A DNA stretch of 64,000 nucleotides from Colletes latitarsis. Taxonomy: Eukaryota; Arthropoda; Insecta; Hymenoptera; Colletidae. Made by a program: the position numbers and the translations under genes. Positions 46,473 through 60,200 of the stretch are shown here, one piece after another. A model generated the notes under the pieces. It was not told the origin of the DNA. It searched no databases and worked only from the letters and a program-made list of their open reading frames with translations. The stretch is taken from the NCBI RefSeq assembly GCF_051014445.1, contig NC_135147.1:27432479-27496478 (forward strand), written 5' to 3'. How positions within the stretch are numbered: position 1 is the first letter of the stretch; each line of letters starts with the position of its first letter.

Positions 46473-47493
46473 TACAGGGTGTTCAGCCACCCCTGGGAAA
46501 AATTTTAATAAGGGATTCTAGAGGCCAAAATAAGAACTTTTTTCTCGAAAATGCGCAGGATTTCGGGGGTATGTCTATCCACCAAAAATGATTGCAATTC
46601 ACCCCTTCAACTAAAAATAATTTTTTCAGGACGATTTGAAACTTTTCAATTTTGTTGAAAAATTTGTCTACCTACTCGAATTTTTTTCTCGAAAGTGCGT
46701 AGGATTTCGAGGGTATGTTTATCCACCAAAAATGATTGCAATTCACCCCTTCAACTAAAAATAATTTTTTCAGGACGATTTGAAACTTTTCAATTTTGTT
46801 GAAAAATTTGTCTACCTACTCGAATTTTTTTCTCGAAAGTGCGTAGGATTTCGAGGGTATGTCTATCCACCAAAAATGATTGCAATTCACCCCTTCAACT
46901 AAAAATAATTTTTTCAGGACGATTTGAAACTTTTCAATTTTGTTGAAAAATTTGTCTACCTACTCGAATTTTTTTCTCAAAAGTGCGTAGGATTTCGGGG
47001 GTATGTCTAATGACCAAAAATGATTGTAATTGACCCCTCTAACTAAAAATAATTTTTTCAGAACGATTTGAAATTTTTGAATTTTGTCGAAAAGTTTGTC
47101 CACCTACTGGAATTTTTTTCTCGAAAGTGCGTAGGATTTCGGGGGTATATCTATTTACCAAAAATGATTGTAATTGACCCCTCTAACTAAAAATAATTTT
47201 TTCAGAACGATTTGAAATTTTTGAATTTTGTCGAAAAGTTTGTCCACCTACTGGAATTTTTTTCTCGAAAACGCGTAGGATTTCGAGGGTATGTCTATTC
47301 ACCAAAAATGATTGTAATTGACCCCTCCAACTAAAAATAATTTTTTCAGAACGATTTGAAATTTTTGAATTTAATTGTTAATAACTTTTTAACAAAGCCT
47401 CAGTCAAGGAATTTGTATTCTTGATTTTCGTCTTATTTTGGCCTCTAGAATCTCCCATTAAAATTTTTCCCTGGGGTGGCCGAACACCCTGTA
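46473..47493. mobile_element. Foldback MITE family, copy 13 (expanded, six modules)
   Basis: TA-CAGGGTGTTCAGCC ... CGAACACCCTG-TA. The signature TTTCTCG/TTTCTCA recurs at 46541, 46685, 46829, 46973, 47117 and 47261, exactly 144 bp apart. The first three units are almost identical to one another and so are the next two, so the array expanded recently inside the element. The left terminal repeat is shortened. Confidence 0.92.
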
Positions 47494-47825
47494 TACTCCG
47501 CTGCGACTGGATTGCAGACAAACAGATGGATCGGGGGTTCGATAAATCAAAGAGTGTGAGTATTCGAAAGGAATCGCAACGAGTAATCAATACATTGGAC
47601 AAAAGAGAGACGAGTATTATTTCGATACGAATGGTCCAGTTATCTGCGTGTTCGCAGACCGTAGTCACGACACGCCCACCAGATACGGTTTAAAAAGATA
47701 TTTAGCGTTCACAGACGAATATCTAAACATTTGACTCGCTGGATAAATAAAATTACCCTGACAGTCGGTTCGATCTTAAAATTTCTTATTTCTACGCATT
47801 CTGTTCGAAAAAGATTCCATCATAA

Positions 47826-48140
47826 ATGGCAAATATGTTCTAATTGAAAAAATATACCATAGTTTTCGATTCTCAAATTCAACAATGTGAAATAATAAAA
47901 TTAACTAATCGATAGATACATTTAATCTAATAATTTATACCTAAAAATGGAGCTAATTTTTCTACATTTTCCAACAGTAGTTACATGGCAAATATGTTCT
48001 AATTGAAAAAATATACGATCAGTTTTCGATTTTCAAATTCAACAATGTGAAATAATAAAATTAACTAATCGATAGGTACATTTAATTTATACCTAAAAAC
48101 GGAGCTAATTCTTCTACATTTTCCAACAGTAGTTACATGA
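47826..48140. repeat. 159-bp direct tandem duplication
   Basis: GGCAAATATGTTCTAATTG at 47828 recurs at 47987. The copies differ by a few bases and a small gap and end at TTTTCCAACAGTAGTTACAT. AT-rich, no gene. Confidence 0.88.
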
Positions 48141-51100
48141 GAATTCTGTTAAAATTATAAAATGTAATTAAACATTAGTAATTACGTTGAATAATTATCT
48201 GTAATACATCCTCTCCTATCTTAAAAGTTATATCTTTATACACAGTTAATTGGTTCGCTTCGTTTCTCTATCGAATAAAGCAATCTCGCTTATCAATCGT
48301 AAGATACTACGATAGAATTTGATATCCTTCTAGGCACCAGAATTTCGTTTAAAAATTATATTTTCCTCCATTTTCTTCGACATTGGTCTCATATTAGAAA
48401 ACATATTTACGAATATTAATTTAAGAATAACTTTTTCGTGATAACGATTGTTCAAGTACTCGTGATCGACCAAGTTCGGGATTAGATCTAAATCGGTGAT
48501 ATTTGTGAAAATTCCAAAGAATGTGCTAAAGTTTGCTCATCCCTCGCGACGTTATCCGAGCATAGGTAAGTTTAAAAAAAAACCGACCGCGATAGATATA
48601 GAACAATGAGATCAATATTTATTTTAGTATATTTCCGCATCCGATGACTCATACGCGTCACTCCAATTACGCATTCAATCTCTTCTCAGGTAAGAGAATG
48701 AAGATACAAATATTCTAACGTCACGCTGGCTCTGTCGGCTCTTATCCCTCGCTCTCTTTCTCTCTCAGCACACACGCCTAAAATCAATGATCGTTATCAA
48801 TGACTCTCGAACTGTTGTGTCGGTAGAAGGTCTGTCCAAGTACTTCTCTCACAGATGATTTCGAATTTCTACGATCGAACACCAGACCAAAACACGTATT
48901 TGTAAACTTTCACGTGTGCGGTAAGTAGACCGCGCATACGTCAGACATTAAGAAATCAATAAATAAAGTTGCCGGTTCGAAGTAGCAACGTTAATACGAC
49001 GTCATTTTCTGGAACAAGAATAGGAATCGAAATAAACCGCGAACGATGATATACGGTTCTTCGAATAATTACTTTGCCCACTGTTAGGTGGCATTTCGCT
49101 CAATTTTGCAAAAAGACACGATTCCCTTCGCACGCTAATACTACAAATTAGTCTTTAATGTCGAACAGACACCGAATGTCTCCTAATCTTCGTTTTACAA
49201 AAGTGTTAATAGTGTCTCAAAGTGATACTTCAAACCGGGAGTCGATAAACGTTTTCCAAGAAAAATATAAATTGCACGTAAATACACCTTTCAGAAAATT
49301 GTCGAATATTGAAAAAGTGATGGCTGTGTCAGCAATTTCGTGGTTCTGTCGTATACAATAATAAACGACAGGCCAGATCCGACCTGTAGGTCGTAGTTTG
49401 CCAACCTCTGTTCTAAACTAAAAATCGCTATGTAACGCCAATACTTTGCAATGATTCGTCAAGAACGTAAGAAACTAGTCTCCGCTGCTTCTCTTCCCTT
49501 TTAAAAATTTCGTAAAACTCGAACCAGCTTCGCAGACTTCAGTGTCGATGGGAGAAACTATTTACAAGGAACACGTTTGAATAGAATAGTGGAAGATTCC
49601 ATCGACTCACAAGTGCTCGTGTCACAGAGAAAAACTATGCAACCGGACTAGCTATTATGTATTACTAACCGTAATTCGTCGATACGGTAGCCTTCGATGG
49701 GTGTTTCCGCAGTTTACAGATTCCACGATCAACTTTCTTTGGAGAATTACGAACAAACAATCCGGCAACTGACACTCGTATTTGCGAAGGAAAACCGGTT
49801 AAACTGCGAACGGAAACTTCACGGAAATAAGTCCTTCGTAATCCCAGGATGGTAGTCAGCTACTACCCAACGAGCAGTCGCAGACTGTCAGCGCGGTGGC
49901 TCGTCCCGTGGTGGGGGGTGGCACGTCGTCACAAAGGAATGCGCCAATAGAAAGGCGGAATAACATAACTGCAAAGTCAAGGCGCGGGAACACGTGATTC
50001 GATATCGAATTCAACTTATATTTTGCGAAAACTCTTACGTAGCAACGTGCTCAATCTTCCTTAAGAATGATGATGCACGTCGGGCAATCTTTTGTCATGT
50101 TTTATAAACGGTTGCACACGATCGACTAAAATTAATTCGTTTATTGCAGTATAGCCAGAACATGTATATACAATTTGAAAATCGCTAATTCTTTATAACG
50201 ACTTTCAAGTATAAACAAAGGAAATTGAATGAGTAGAATTCCGTATCGAGTCGCGAATCGTTTCCGATCGATCGATCCAATTATATTCAGTGACTACGTT
50301 TACACAATGTTCTCAATGTACATACAATTTATCGATCCAACGAACGAAATATTATTTATCGATTGCATATGTATCTATCTAGATTCATTTGTTGAATTTA
50401 TAATCTTGTATAAACTATAAATATCGCGAAGCCGTAGGTAGAACGTTGATACTTTATGCGTCGCAGATAGGTTACATATTTTGACATTTTGGAATCTTTG
50501 TCGTACAGCCATAGCAACGCCATCTAGCGTTTCACTCACACGACAACTAGAAACGTACTACGAAGGAGAATATAGCTAAAGTTAGCGACTTTCTCCTCTT
50601 ATGATGCGATTCATTATTATTCCTGGGTATAGGGAACGTTCGGTGTAAACTAGTCAATGTTATAATTTCAACATTAATCGAAGCATGTAAATGTAGTTAA
50701 GAATACAATACTGTCACGAGAACATACAATAATCCCTTTGCTTAATCTGTTCCGTTTCTGAAAGTCGCCAACTTCTGCACCAACTAAGATGCTTGCCAGA
50801 AGAGATCTTGGTTGGTATCGGTTGGTTCCTTAATCTACTGGCAAAGTTCTGACAACAAACAACAATACACATTATATTTCTCTTTATTTAAAAAGCTAGA
50901 AATAGAGAAAATTAATTGATTGGCAAAATAAGCAAATAAGCTGTTCCATGATGTTCAGTGACATTGACATGCCATGTTCTACCAATTGAAAATCACTTGT
51001 GTTATTTCACCAAATGAAAATATACCTTTCTTTTTATGATGCAAAGTGACAGTGTAAAGATCTAGTAGGCATGTTAAACACTGTGTATGAAACGTTAAAT

Positions 51101-52432
51101 TGATAGACTGTAAGTTACACAGAAGCTAGAGAAAATTTGAATATTAAAAACACAAATATACAAATAGATACATAAAATCGTGTATAAAAAAGACGCATCG
51201 AACTAAAAGGTAACACTCGTCAATGTTTGTCAAGAAGCCGCATAGAAGAAAGTAAAATCCGTTAATAATATTGCCATATACTATAAATTTGTTGGAACGA
51301 CTTACGTACTTTAGGTCAAACGTAGCTAAAGTAAAGTAGAAAATCGATACAACTTGACTGCAATGTAACATGAACTTGTACCTTTCCCACCTTTGTGGAC
51401 TTTACTCAAAGCGAATGAAAATAAACGATACATAATTCGCTTACCAATGAAAATTAATGATGTGCCATGTAACGTAGCAAACTGTGCCTGTTAAAGCGTG
51501 GTATTTTCGAGGATACTGCAACCACCGCAGCTTTCACAGATGATCACTTCACGACGGTGGAATACCTACTGCGGCATCAGTGCTGCCTCCTGCCTGCTAC
51601 CTGTGACAATCGAAATTCAAGGAATGGTTATGTTGATTTTAAAAGTAGCGGGAACGTTTAAACGTGATAATACAAGAATGATTTAAAAATAGTATCGAAA
51701 AATTTCTAAATATATTCTAGAGTTAAAATGTAACAAGTATCTTTTCAGAGTTTAATTGAGAGCAGTCTCATCGTTTATACATTATGCAATGCATACTTGG
51801 ATATAAACGAAGCAAGTTCATATTAAATAACACAATCTTGTTAATGTTGTTTTCAATGATTTACATATATTAATATGCATAATGACGAGCATTTGTAGCT
51901 TATTGAGTCAATTTGCAACGATCTTTGTTGACGTTTTCAGAATTGTCACCTATATTGTTAACTTTTTTTTTCAGAATAGAGTATATTAAATATCTTCATC
52001 GAATACATTAAATATATTAATGCATTACATTATTAACGAGAAAACTATAAATATCTTTATCAATAAAATGATTACTCTTTTAATAACACATAGATACGTT
52101 TATTTCATATTATGTTATAGAATGTATCTTATCTTGGCATTAAAAATATGCATGTTGTTCTTAATACTAATGATTACCCTTTCTTTTGTCATCTTTTATT
52201 TCTATTTCAAGGCAGAAAGTTAATTCCATTAATTGCTTCTATTGAAACACGTAAAGTGGGTTTTTGTGGACGTCGCATAAATACTGTCGTACAAAGTATG
52301 AACCGATTAGTCGCACAAAGCTTTCAGAACTGATTAACATTTTTGAATCAGCGACATAACAAAGTATAAAGAATCAACTAAAGAGTCAACTACGTCAAGT
52401 GGAGGTCAAAACAACGACGTACGTCCAGAAAG

Positions 52433-55299
52433 ATGGCAGGCTTTCTGTTGTGCGCAGTGCGCTTTCTATTTTTATTATTTATTAATTTCATTCTTATATT
52501 CTCTTGTTCCGCAAACAAGCCAATACAAAATGTACCGGAGCCGTTAATTCAAAGTGCCTTGAATTCTTTGAACGAAGATTCTCCGACCCATCATACGTAC
52601 AAGGGTGGTAACCTGATTAGCGCACAGAGATTGGTATGTTTTATACATTTTCTAATGAATAAAACGTTGTAATCAATAACGATAAAAATTTTTGCGATCA
52701 ATTACATTTCCTATAACACACAAACACAAAATTGTTACTTGTGTTTCTTTGTTTTTCAGAATTTGTCACCATATATAATATATAGGCTTACGTTTGATTT
52801 GACTCCCATATGTAAGGAAGCATTGGAACCTTGCCCTAGAGAAGCATGTACTGTCGAAGTAAAACAACACGAACAGGGAGACATAATTGTTTTACGAGAA
52901 TCTATACAATGTATGTATTTGTATCCTCAATCAACACAACACGATTCGCTACAAGGACAAGAAAATACTCAAGAACAAGAGATTACTGAAAATGTAGACA
53001 AACAAATCGTTAGTAACCAAAGTGTCGAACTAGATCATGAAATTCAGAAGACCGGAGATCATAATGATAGACCGTTTATAGCTATGAGGGCTTCTACTCC
53101 CAATTATTGTCCAGGATGTCCGTACGAACTAAACCCAAATTTACCTGGATTAGTTGCATTTGGAGAACAAGTTGCAAAATTGATGGATGAATCGATGCCA
53201 AATGACTTTAAACACAAAATGATTGATGTTATTAAAGTAACGCGGGTTGTACCAATTTCGTCTAACGTAATACGATATCAACTATTATTACGCATGGGGG
53301 AAACCGATTGTTTAAAAAATGCGATAGATCAGTCTGAATGCTCTGTGCAAGGAAATCGTCCTATTAATATATGCTTAGTAACGTTTGAAGAACAACCTTG
53401 GCAACAATCTAGTCGTGTAATAACAAAGAAGGATTGTATTTTAGATAATATTATTGAAATTGAACGTAATAGTAGTTTGCCTTCAATGTTAAATGCAGAA
53501 GCACTTGTAACACCTGCATCTAACAAAGAAGAAATGAATTTTGAAAAGTTTGAGGCTTTAAAAAACTTAAGGGATATTCTTAATAATTATACTTATACTA
53601 CAACTGTAAAATTGGAAGAGCAGCAGCAATCAGAAATAACGGAACGCGCTATTGTAAAGGTTTACATAAACAACAGCAATGATGATACAAAACCTCAAGG
53701 ATTTGAAGATAAGGCTAAAGAATTTAATGAATTTCTAAAAGATTTTAATTTACCTACAAGGGAAGCTAAATCAAATCCAGAAATAAACAAAGAAGAAGTT
53801 AAAGAAGATATAATTTTGCCAAAAAAAGTATCCATAGATTCTACAACCAACGAATCACGTGAATTATATAGGAACAAAAGACAAACTAGACTTGTTGGTG
53901 CACCTGCTATCCAAAATATCAGTGATCCTGAAATACAGGAATATGTTAACAAAGCATTGCAGAAATTTTCAGAAAATTCTGAAGGTACAAATGAGCCTAT
54001 GGTAGTAGAAATCACGCAGGCTTCAAAACAAATAGTGTCAGGGAGTTTATATAAAATTACAGCTAAATTGGGCACAAGTACTTGTCCAAAGGGTACTACA
54101 AATAATTGTCAGTTAAAAGAAGGAAGTGAAATCAAGGAATGTTTGTTTTCGATATGGTCGCGGCCATGGTTAGATAATGGGTCTCCAGAAATTACAATCA
54201 ATTGTAATTTAAACAGAACAAAGCGGTCCTTACGGGGTAATCGATATAGTCAAAAAATGTTGGAAATAGCTGAAGATATCAAAGGCGAAACTATGTTTGA
54301 AAATTTCATTAAAGAATATGGTAAAACATATGATTCGGCTAAAATGAAACAACATCGTTTCAAAATTTTTAAAAAGAATCTAAAAATTATCGAAGAATTA
54401 CAAAGTTCCGAACAAGGAACAGCCAAGTATGGCGTTACGATGTTCGCAGATTTAACACCTAAAGAATTTAAAGCACGTTACTTAGGTTTTCGACCAGAGC
54501 TGAGGCATGAAAATGATATACCTTTCTCAGAGGCTGAGATACCAGACGTTGATTTGCCACCGAAATTCGATTGGCGCGATCATGGCGCGGTTACACCTGT
54601 TAAAAATCAGGGTCAATGTGGATCGTGTTGGGCATTTTCAGTTACAGGGAATATAGAAGGACAGTATGCAATTCGACACAAAAAATTGTTATCATTGTCT
54701 GAACAAGAACTAGTAGATTGTGATTCATTGGACGAAGGATGCAACGGTGGTTATATGTATAATGCTTACAGAAGCATAGAAAGATTAGGCGGTCTTGAAT
54801 TGGAAACGGATTATCCGTACGATGCCAAAACGGAAAAGTGCCACTTCATTAAAAATAAATCTATGGTACAAATAGACTCGGCTGTTAATATTACATCGAA
54901 CGAAACAAAAATGGCACAATGGCTAGTAACGAACGGTCCCATTTCTGTTGCTATTAACGCCAATGCCATGCAATTTTATATAAGCGGTGTTTCGCATCCA
55001 TTCAAGTTTTTATGTAACCCCAATTCTTTAGATCACGGCGTTCTAATTGTGGGATATGCTACGAGCAGTATGTGTTATACTTTTTGAATCTAATTACACC
55101 AATTTCTATATCGTGTATATAAAGTATTTTGTTTTTTCTTTTTACAGAGTATCCCATATTCAAGAAAACATTACCATACTGGATAATAAAGAATAGTTGG
55201 GGCCCAAAATGGGGCGAACAAGGCTATTATAGAGTATTTAGAGGAGACGGTACCTGCGGAATTAATCAAATGGCTTCAAGTGCTATAATTGCAAACTAA
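52433..55299 (+). CDS. CtsF: Cathepsin F-type cysteine protease with cystatin-like domains
   Basis: Papain-family (C1A) lysosomal-type protease. Exons 52433-52633, 52760-55067 and 55148-55299 give 886 aa with matching phases. A hydrophobic signal peptide (about 1-29) is followed by cystatin-like modules. The clearest spans about 445-545, with the cystatin-type motif QIVSG at 491-495 and paired Cys. The I29-type propeptide is about 580-640 (FENFIKEYGKTY, FADLTPKEF). The mature protease begins near 667 (PPKFDWRDHGAVTP). Catalytic residues: Cys690 (QCGSCWAF), His826 (LDHG) and Asn852 (KNSWG), with the oxyanion-hole Gln in NQGQCG. Basic sites RNKR (438-441) and RTKR (553-556) separate the modules and could be cut by a furin-like protease (inference). 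Same arrangement as Drosophila CG12163. Convergent with Prp39. Confidence 0.95.
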
Positions 55300-55348
55300 A
55301 GTTATTCGTAAAACTAATGTCTTTCATAATAATATTCAACTTGTATTG

Positions 55349-55354
55349 AATAAA
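55349..55354 (+). terminator. Candidate poly(A) signal of CtsF
   Basis: AATAAA 50 bp after the stop codon. Confidence 0.65.
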
Positions 55355-57243
55355 ATATTTTTTGTTACTAATGCAATATGCATATTATATAAATTTTGTC
55401 GCTTAGATTACAGAGAATTTTGTACGATATTTCTAATTAACAACAAATGCTCTATTTCGTATGCCAAGTCGCAAGCTCGCAATAGTTCCATGATTATAAT
55501 TATATAGAGAATTGTACTAATAATGTTTTCATGATAAAAAGAAGTGCTTGTTACAATATTTTTGTATTTTTATATTCTATTCTTATCCTGAAATCCAACA
55601 CTTAATTTTTATTCAATTGTATAAACAATTAAACAACGCTGGGAATCTAGTACCAAACACTTATCAAACATTACTTATTGACAAATTATGTGAATTAAAA
55701 CATTAATTCACAATGTAATTTAAAATTATATTTTCTTATTTTGACAATCACAAATATATTACCTTAAAATTCTAAATTAATATAAACGAGATACACTATC
55801 ATCATCAGAACTGTTTGCATATTTATAAATGTCATTTATTGCAAATTATAAAAATGTCCACATGGGAATAATGTACTTAATGTACATGACCTCTGTACCG
55901 ATTTATGACTGAATTCGGATCCCAGTTACAAATGTGAAATTACAGCATAGAAAATAATATGTGCATCTGTGAACTTAAGAATTTAATAGGGCACCAACGA
56001 TCATGCTTTCTCTATAACTATCATGTTATAGAAACGTAATCGCGTTTCTCGATTCACACGTTACCAAAACTGTATCGACAAATGTTAACAATATTTATTC
56101 CGTGGATATCTCACAAAATACGCTCACGTAGCATTTCTGGGGCATCCAAATATCTATTCTCTCAATGGTATATATTTGAAACACTCTGTGTGTATGTACG
56201 GTGTGTTTTAAAACGATGGGACACGTCGAAACGCAAATTTCTTGTGCGAAGAGAAATCGACAAGTTCTTTGCCATTTTGTAATTCGAAATTTTATTTTTA
56301 AAAATATAACCAGTTAAAGCTTTTATGTACACAAAGTAAAGGTATGCAGGTACCAGATTCGAGCTTCGGACAACCAAAGTGCTCCTTCAAGACTGATCGG
56401 AATTGTTTCACCTAAGATTTTATGAGAAACGCCGGTGTTTGACACCAGCCCGACTTGAGTACTCGTACCTACACTCCTGAGAACGTTATAGGTACATGTT
56501 TCTTACGCGCATGCGCGTACATGACGGACAGGTAGTTGCGCGACAATACAAGCACGTACTCGCACATGAAAAACACGTCCATGGCGTTATTGCAAGTGAA
56601 ACCTTGAACTATTTCTATTTAGAAAATGAAACCTCAGATTACAAAATGATACAAGATTTTCCAATTTCTCTTTACATAATTCTACTTGTCCCACTGTTTT
56701 ATACACTATTATAAACTAAGTACGCGCAGAAAAGAGAACAGTTATTCCGAGTTAAGGGCAACATTTACAAACTGCTGATCTCCCGTTAAAGAAATAAGAC
56801 GTCATGGAACAAAATATTAAAAATTGTGAATATGTTTTATCATGTAAAGTCAATGCATGCTTGCGAATGCAGAACATAGCATACTTCGATTTCGTACTGT
56901 ATGGCAATTTTTGTCAACTACGTGTTTCGTGTTACAACTGTAATAATATATTCGTCAACAGTCGTAAATTTATTAGTATTTCCTGTACGGCTATATCACT
57001 TAGAAATACATTAAGACAGAACTGCATGCAAAAACATCGGTTGTTGTATCGAACGAAAATATCCGCCCATGTATAGCATTAGGATTCGTGTCAGGTCACT
57101 GATGTGTCATTAAAACTGTAAAGAATTTCATTTCTTTTTGTTGCCAATCATCCTCGAACGAAAGAAGAATAAAGATTATAAAATGTACAGTAGACACAGT
57201 AACGCAACGAAAGCTGGTACAGGAAAAACATCGTATATATCCA
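55355..57243. other. Convergent intergenic region CtsF / Prp39
   Basis: AT-rich, no gene or transposon recognised. The right end will contain the Prp39 3' UTR. Confidence 0.55.
56969..56974 (-). terminator. Candidate poly(A) signal of Prp39
   Basis: AATAAA on the minus strand about 270 nt beyond the stop codon. The first clear one I find, but not proven. Confidence 0.35.
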
Positions 57244-60200
57244 CTAATAGTAATTGTAAGATCCCCATTGATTATATGGTCCGTACGCTTGCGGTCCACC
57301 TTGTCCGTATTGCCAATTTTGATAATTTGCATAATTAGGATCGGATGGAGGCGGATATTGTTGATAACCCTGTTGATATCCACCTTGGCCACCGTACTGG
57401 CCACCCTGAAATTGTTGTTGTGATTGATAAGGTCCACTTGGGCCGCTGCTATATTGATAAGATGACTGCGAGCTGACAGAAGGCGGTGGTGGTATATTCG
57501 ATTGATCACCAATTTTCACTTTCTTTGGAGGGGAAGTATCTCTGTGAAACGTAGAATTTAAGTAATTTAGTGGATCTTATGATTTTGCACATAGATACTT
57601 ACGTTTTAGTATCGTCGCTTTTCGTCTTCTTCCGTTCTTTTGCCTGTTTAATACATTTTTGGAATTGCTCGTGCGCTTTCAATACTTGTCGAATATCGGG
57701 ACTAAAATCCTCAAGAAATTCTACTTTACGTTGCGCAAAAAGTACTCTCTGTTCAAGATCGGCGTGCTCTCGTTCTATGAACATATCCATGTACCCTATA
57801 ATTTCTTGTGTATCAACAGGGGCTCTTTGCATTCCCAAGTCAATCAATTGTAGGTAAAGTCGAGGATTATCTTTGTCTTTTTCTGTAGCCTAAAAATAAT
57901 ATATAGTATATATGTATAACATAATAATTTATGTTTAAAATAAATAAGATTTAACGGTTAAACATATCAGATAGTATCATTGATGTACCTTCAGTAGTAC
58001 TTTAATTGCCTTGTCCACATCATTTTTTACTTTGCATAGAAATCGCGCGTACTTTACAGCGATGTTATTTGCGATAGTTCTATTTTTACTGTTACTTATA
58101 TAATTTTCGTATAATGCACACGCTTTATCCAAGTCCCCTCTTCTACGTTCCAAATTTATTCGTCGATATGCCACTTGTAACATATTTGGTAATACGTTAT
58201 CAATGTTTTCAAGTATGCTTGCCGCTTTCTCGAAATTATCCTGACCTTCTTCGAAGGTTGCCCATTGGAGATGCAAATTTGGTTTCTTTGGATGATGCAC
58301 CATGCAAGCTCTAGAATATACATCTCTAATTTTGTCCACGTTATCGCCCTTCAAAGATTCCAAATAACGAACAAACTACGGGGGGAAAAATATAAAAATA
58401 TATTTATTTAATATCAGTATGTTTCTCTTCTCGTTAAAGGCAATAAGTAAAGCAGTGTTATTATCGACTTACTCGCATCCAAAATTCATCGTATAAAGCA
58501 CACGCTATCAAACACCTTTCAAATAAAATGATTATTCGGTTCTGATCTTTTTGTTCAATTTCAAAATCTAGGTATTCCTTCCAGTTTTTCAACTGACATC
58601 GTTCCAAAGGTTTCACGTGGAAATATGGCCTTTTGATCTATTAATAAAAATCGAGAAATAAGCACTGATATAAAAGGGGAGTACATCGAGCAGATTGTGT
58701 TTATATACTTACACCTTCTTCGTATGACCATCTTGCAGCAACTGCATTAATATTGGCTTTGTGCATTTTACGTCTACTGCTAATAATTTTTTCTCTGATA
58801 GCACGTGTCTCTTCATCGGTAGGTGGAAGTTCGTGCGGTGGAGGTTCTTCTCCAGGCGGTGCATCGTCTGCTGCAGAAGTAGACGTATTGTCATCTGATT
58901 TCAAAAGCGCTTTCACTTCGGCGCGCAATGCAAGAAAATCATCAACGCTTAAAATACGATTTGGTAAGTTCGAAGAAACGAACTCTTGAAATGCATCGAA
59001 GTGGGAGATATAGCCAAGAGTAGGCGTACATAATAAGCGGTCATACAGAGCTGTTACTTTGCTAAGACGTTTGCCTTCCAACTCCCATTTTATGTAACTT
59101 TCCCAAAGACGATCAGATCTGAGAAATGAAAAATATTTCTATCTCTATAAATATTCGATTACGATAAAACAATTTCACACATTAAGTTGAACGTAATTCA
59201 GACCTAAATTCAAGACCACATGCTTGAATAGCTCTTTCGTATTGTTCTCGAAGCTTTTCTTCATCCTTTTCGTAGACAGTTTTGCAATGGTTGATGTAAT
59301 GTAGCCAAAGATCCACACTGAGCGAAATAGCTTTCAAACCTTGGTCGAATACCTGTAGTAATGATTTACAATCACATTTAGAACAGTTTACAACTGATTG
59401 GGCTGGTGGCGGGTAGACTTATACCTATTTCTTTTTTCTTTTCTTTTTTTTTTTTAGCTTTCGTTAAGCATTACGGTTTTTTAGCAACGTATACTCACAT
59501 ATCGTACGCGTACTGTAAATAAAGAGATTTATTTAACACAGAGATTGCAGAGCATTGTGCATTCACCTTAAAATCAAGGAGTGTTCCAATCTGGGTGCCT
59601 CTGTGTCTTCCGCCACTTTTTCTTGCTCCCTCTCTGGCACGTTCACGTCCTAAGTCTTTGTTTCTGACTTTGATTTAACACCCAACCCAATCTTACTTAC
59701 ATTAAGTAAGGTACCGCATCTTATGCTTAAGTTACAATACTTTCTGTAGTAAGCTATGTGTACAAATGCTTACAGTAAATATTACACACAATTTTGCACG
59801 ATAAATATCGCAAATTGAAACAACTAGCCTTCGCTTGACTTACGTATCATACGTAGAATATCAGTATAACGGTATAAGTAAAACATTAATATTCGCAATA
59901 ATATTGTATATATCGCAGAATAATTAATTAACTAGCTATTTGGTAAACGGAGAGAGTCGTATAGGTGCCGCAAGACGTGCTAGGCTGTTGGAAGGGAAAA
60001 CCATATTTACGTGCGTGCACACTGCCCACGCGTCTTCCTAACTCGAGCTATTTTCATTAGATTGCGTTAATTAAATGATATAATGAGAGGTAGCCTAATG
60101 AATGTGGTAAACGAGTGGACTCACCCTTTGGACATTTTCGGGGTTGCCCTTCTTCTTCTCGTAATCAGCAAACTTTCTCCAGTAACCGTAGCAATATGGA

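Larger units (their letters stand above)
44380..52432. other. Intergenic region between Snap25 and CtsF
   Basis: Eight kb with MITE copies 12 and 13, a minisatellite and a 159-bp tandem duplication. The divergent Snap25 and CtsF promoters must lie here or be reached through untranslated exons. I cannot place either start site; the GC-richer stretch at about 49850-49990 is a candidate. Confidence 0.5.

Noticed and set aside
50779..50816. tRNA-like or snRNA-like hairpin (ACCAACTAAGAT / ATCTTGGTTGGT)
   Set aside because: The stem is real (11 of 12 pairs), but no tRNA A/B boxes, CCA-type acceptor layout or known snRNA features surround it.
51498..51686. 62-codon frame, possible upstream CtsF exon
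   Set aside because: No recognisable protein similarity, and no splice pair that would add it in frame to the signal-peptide exon.
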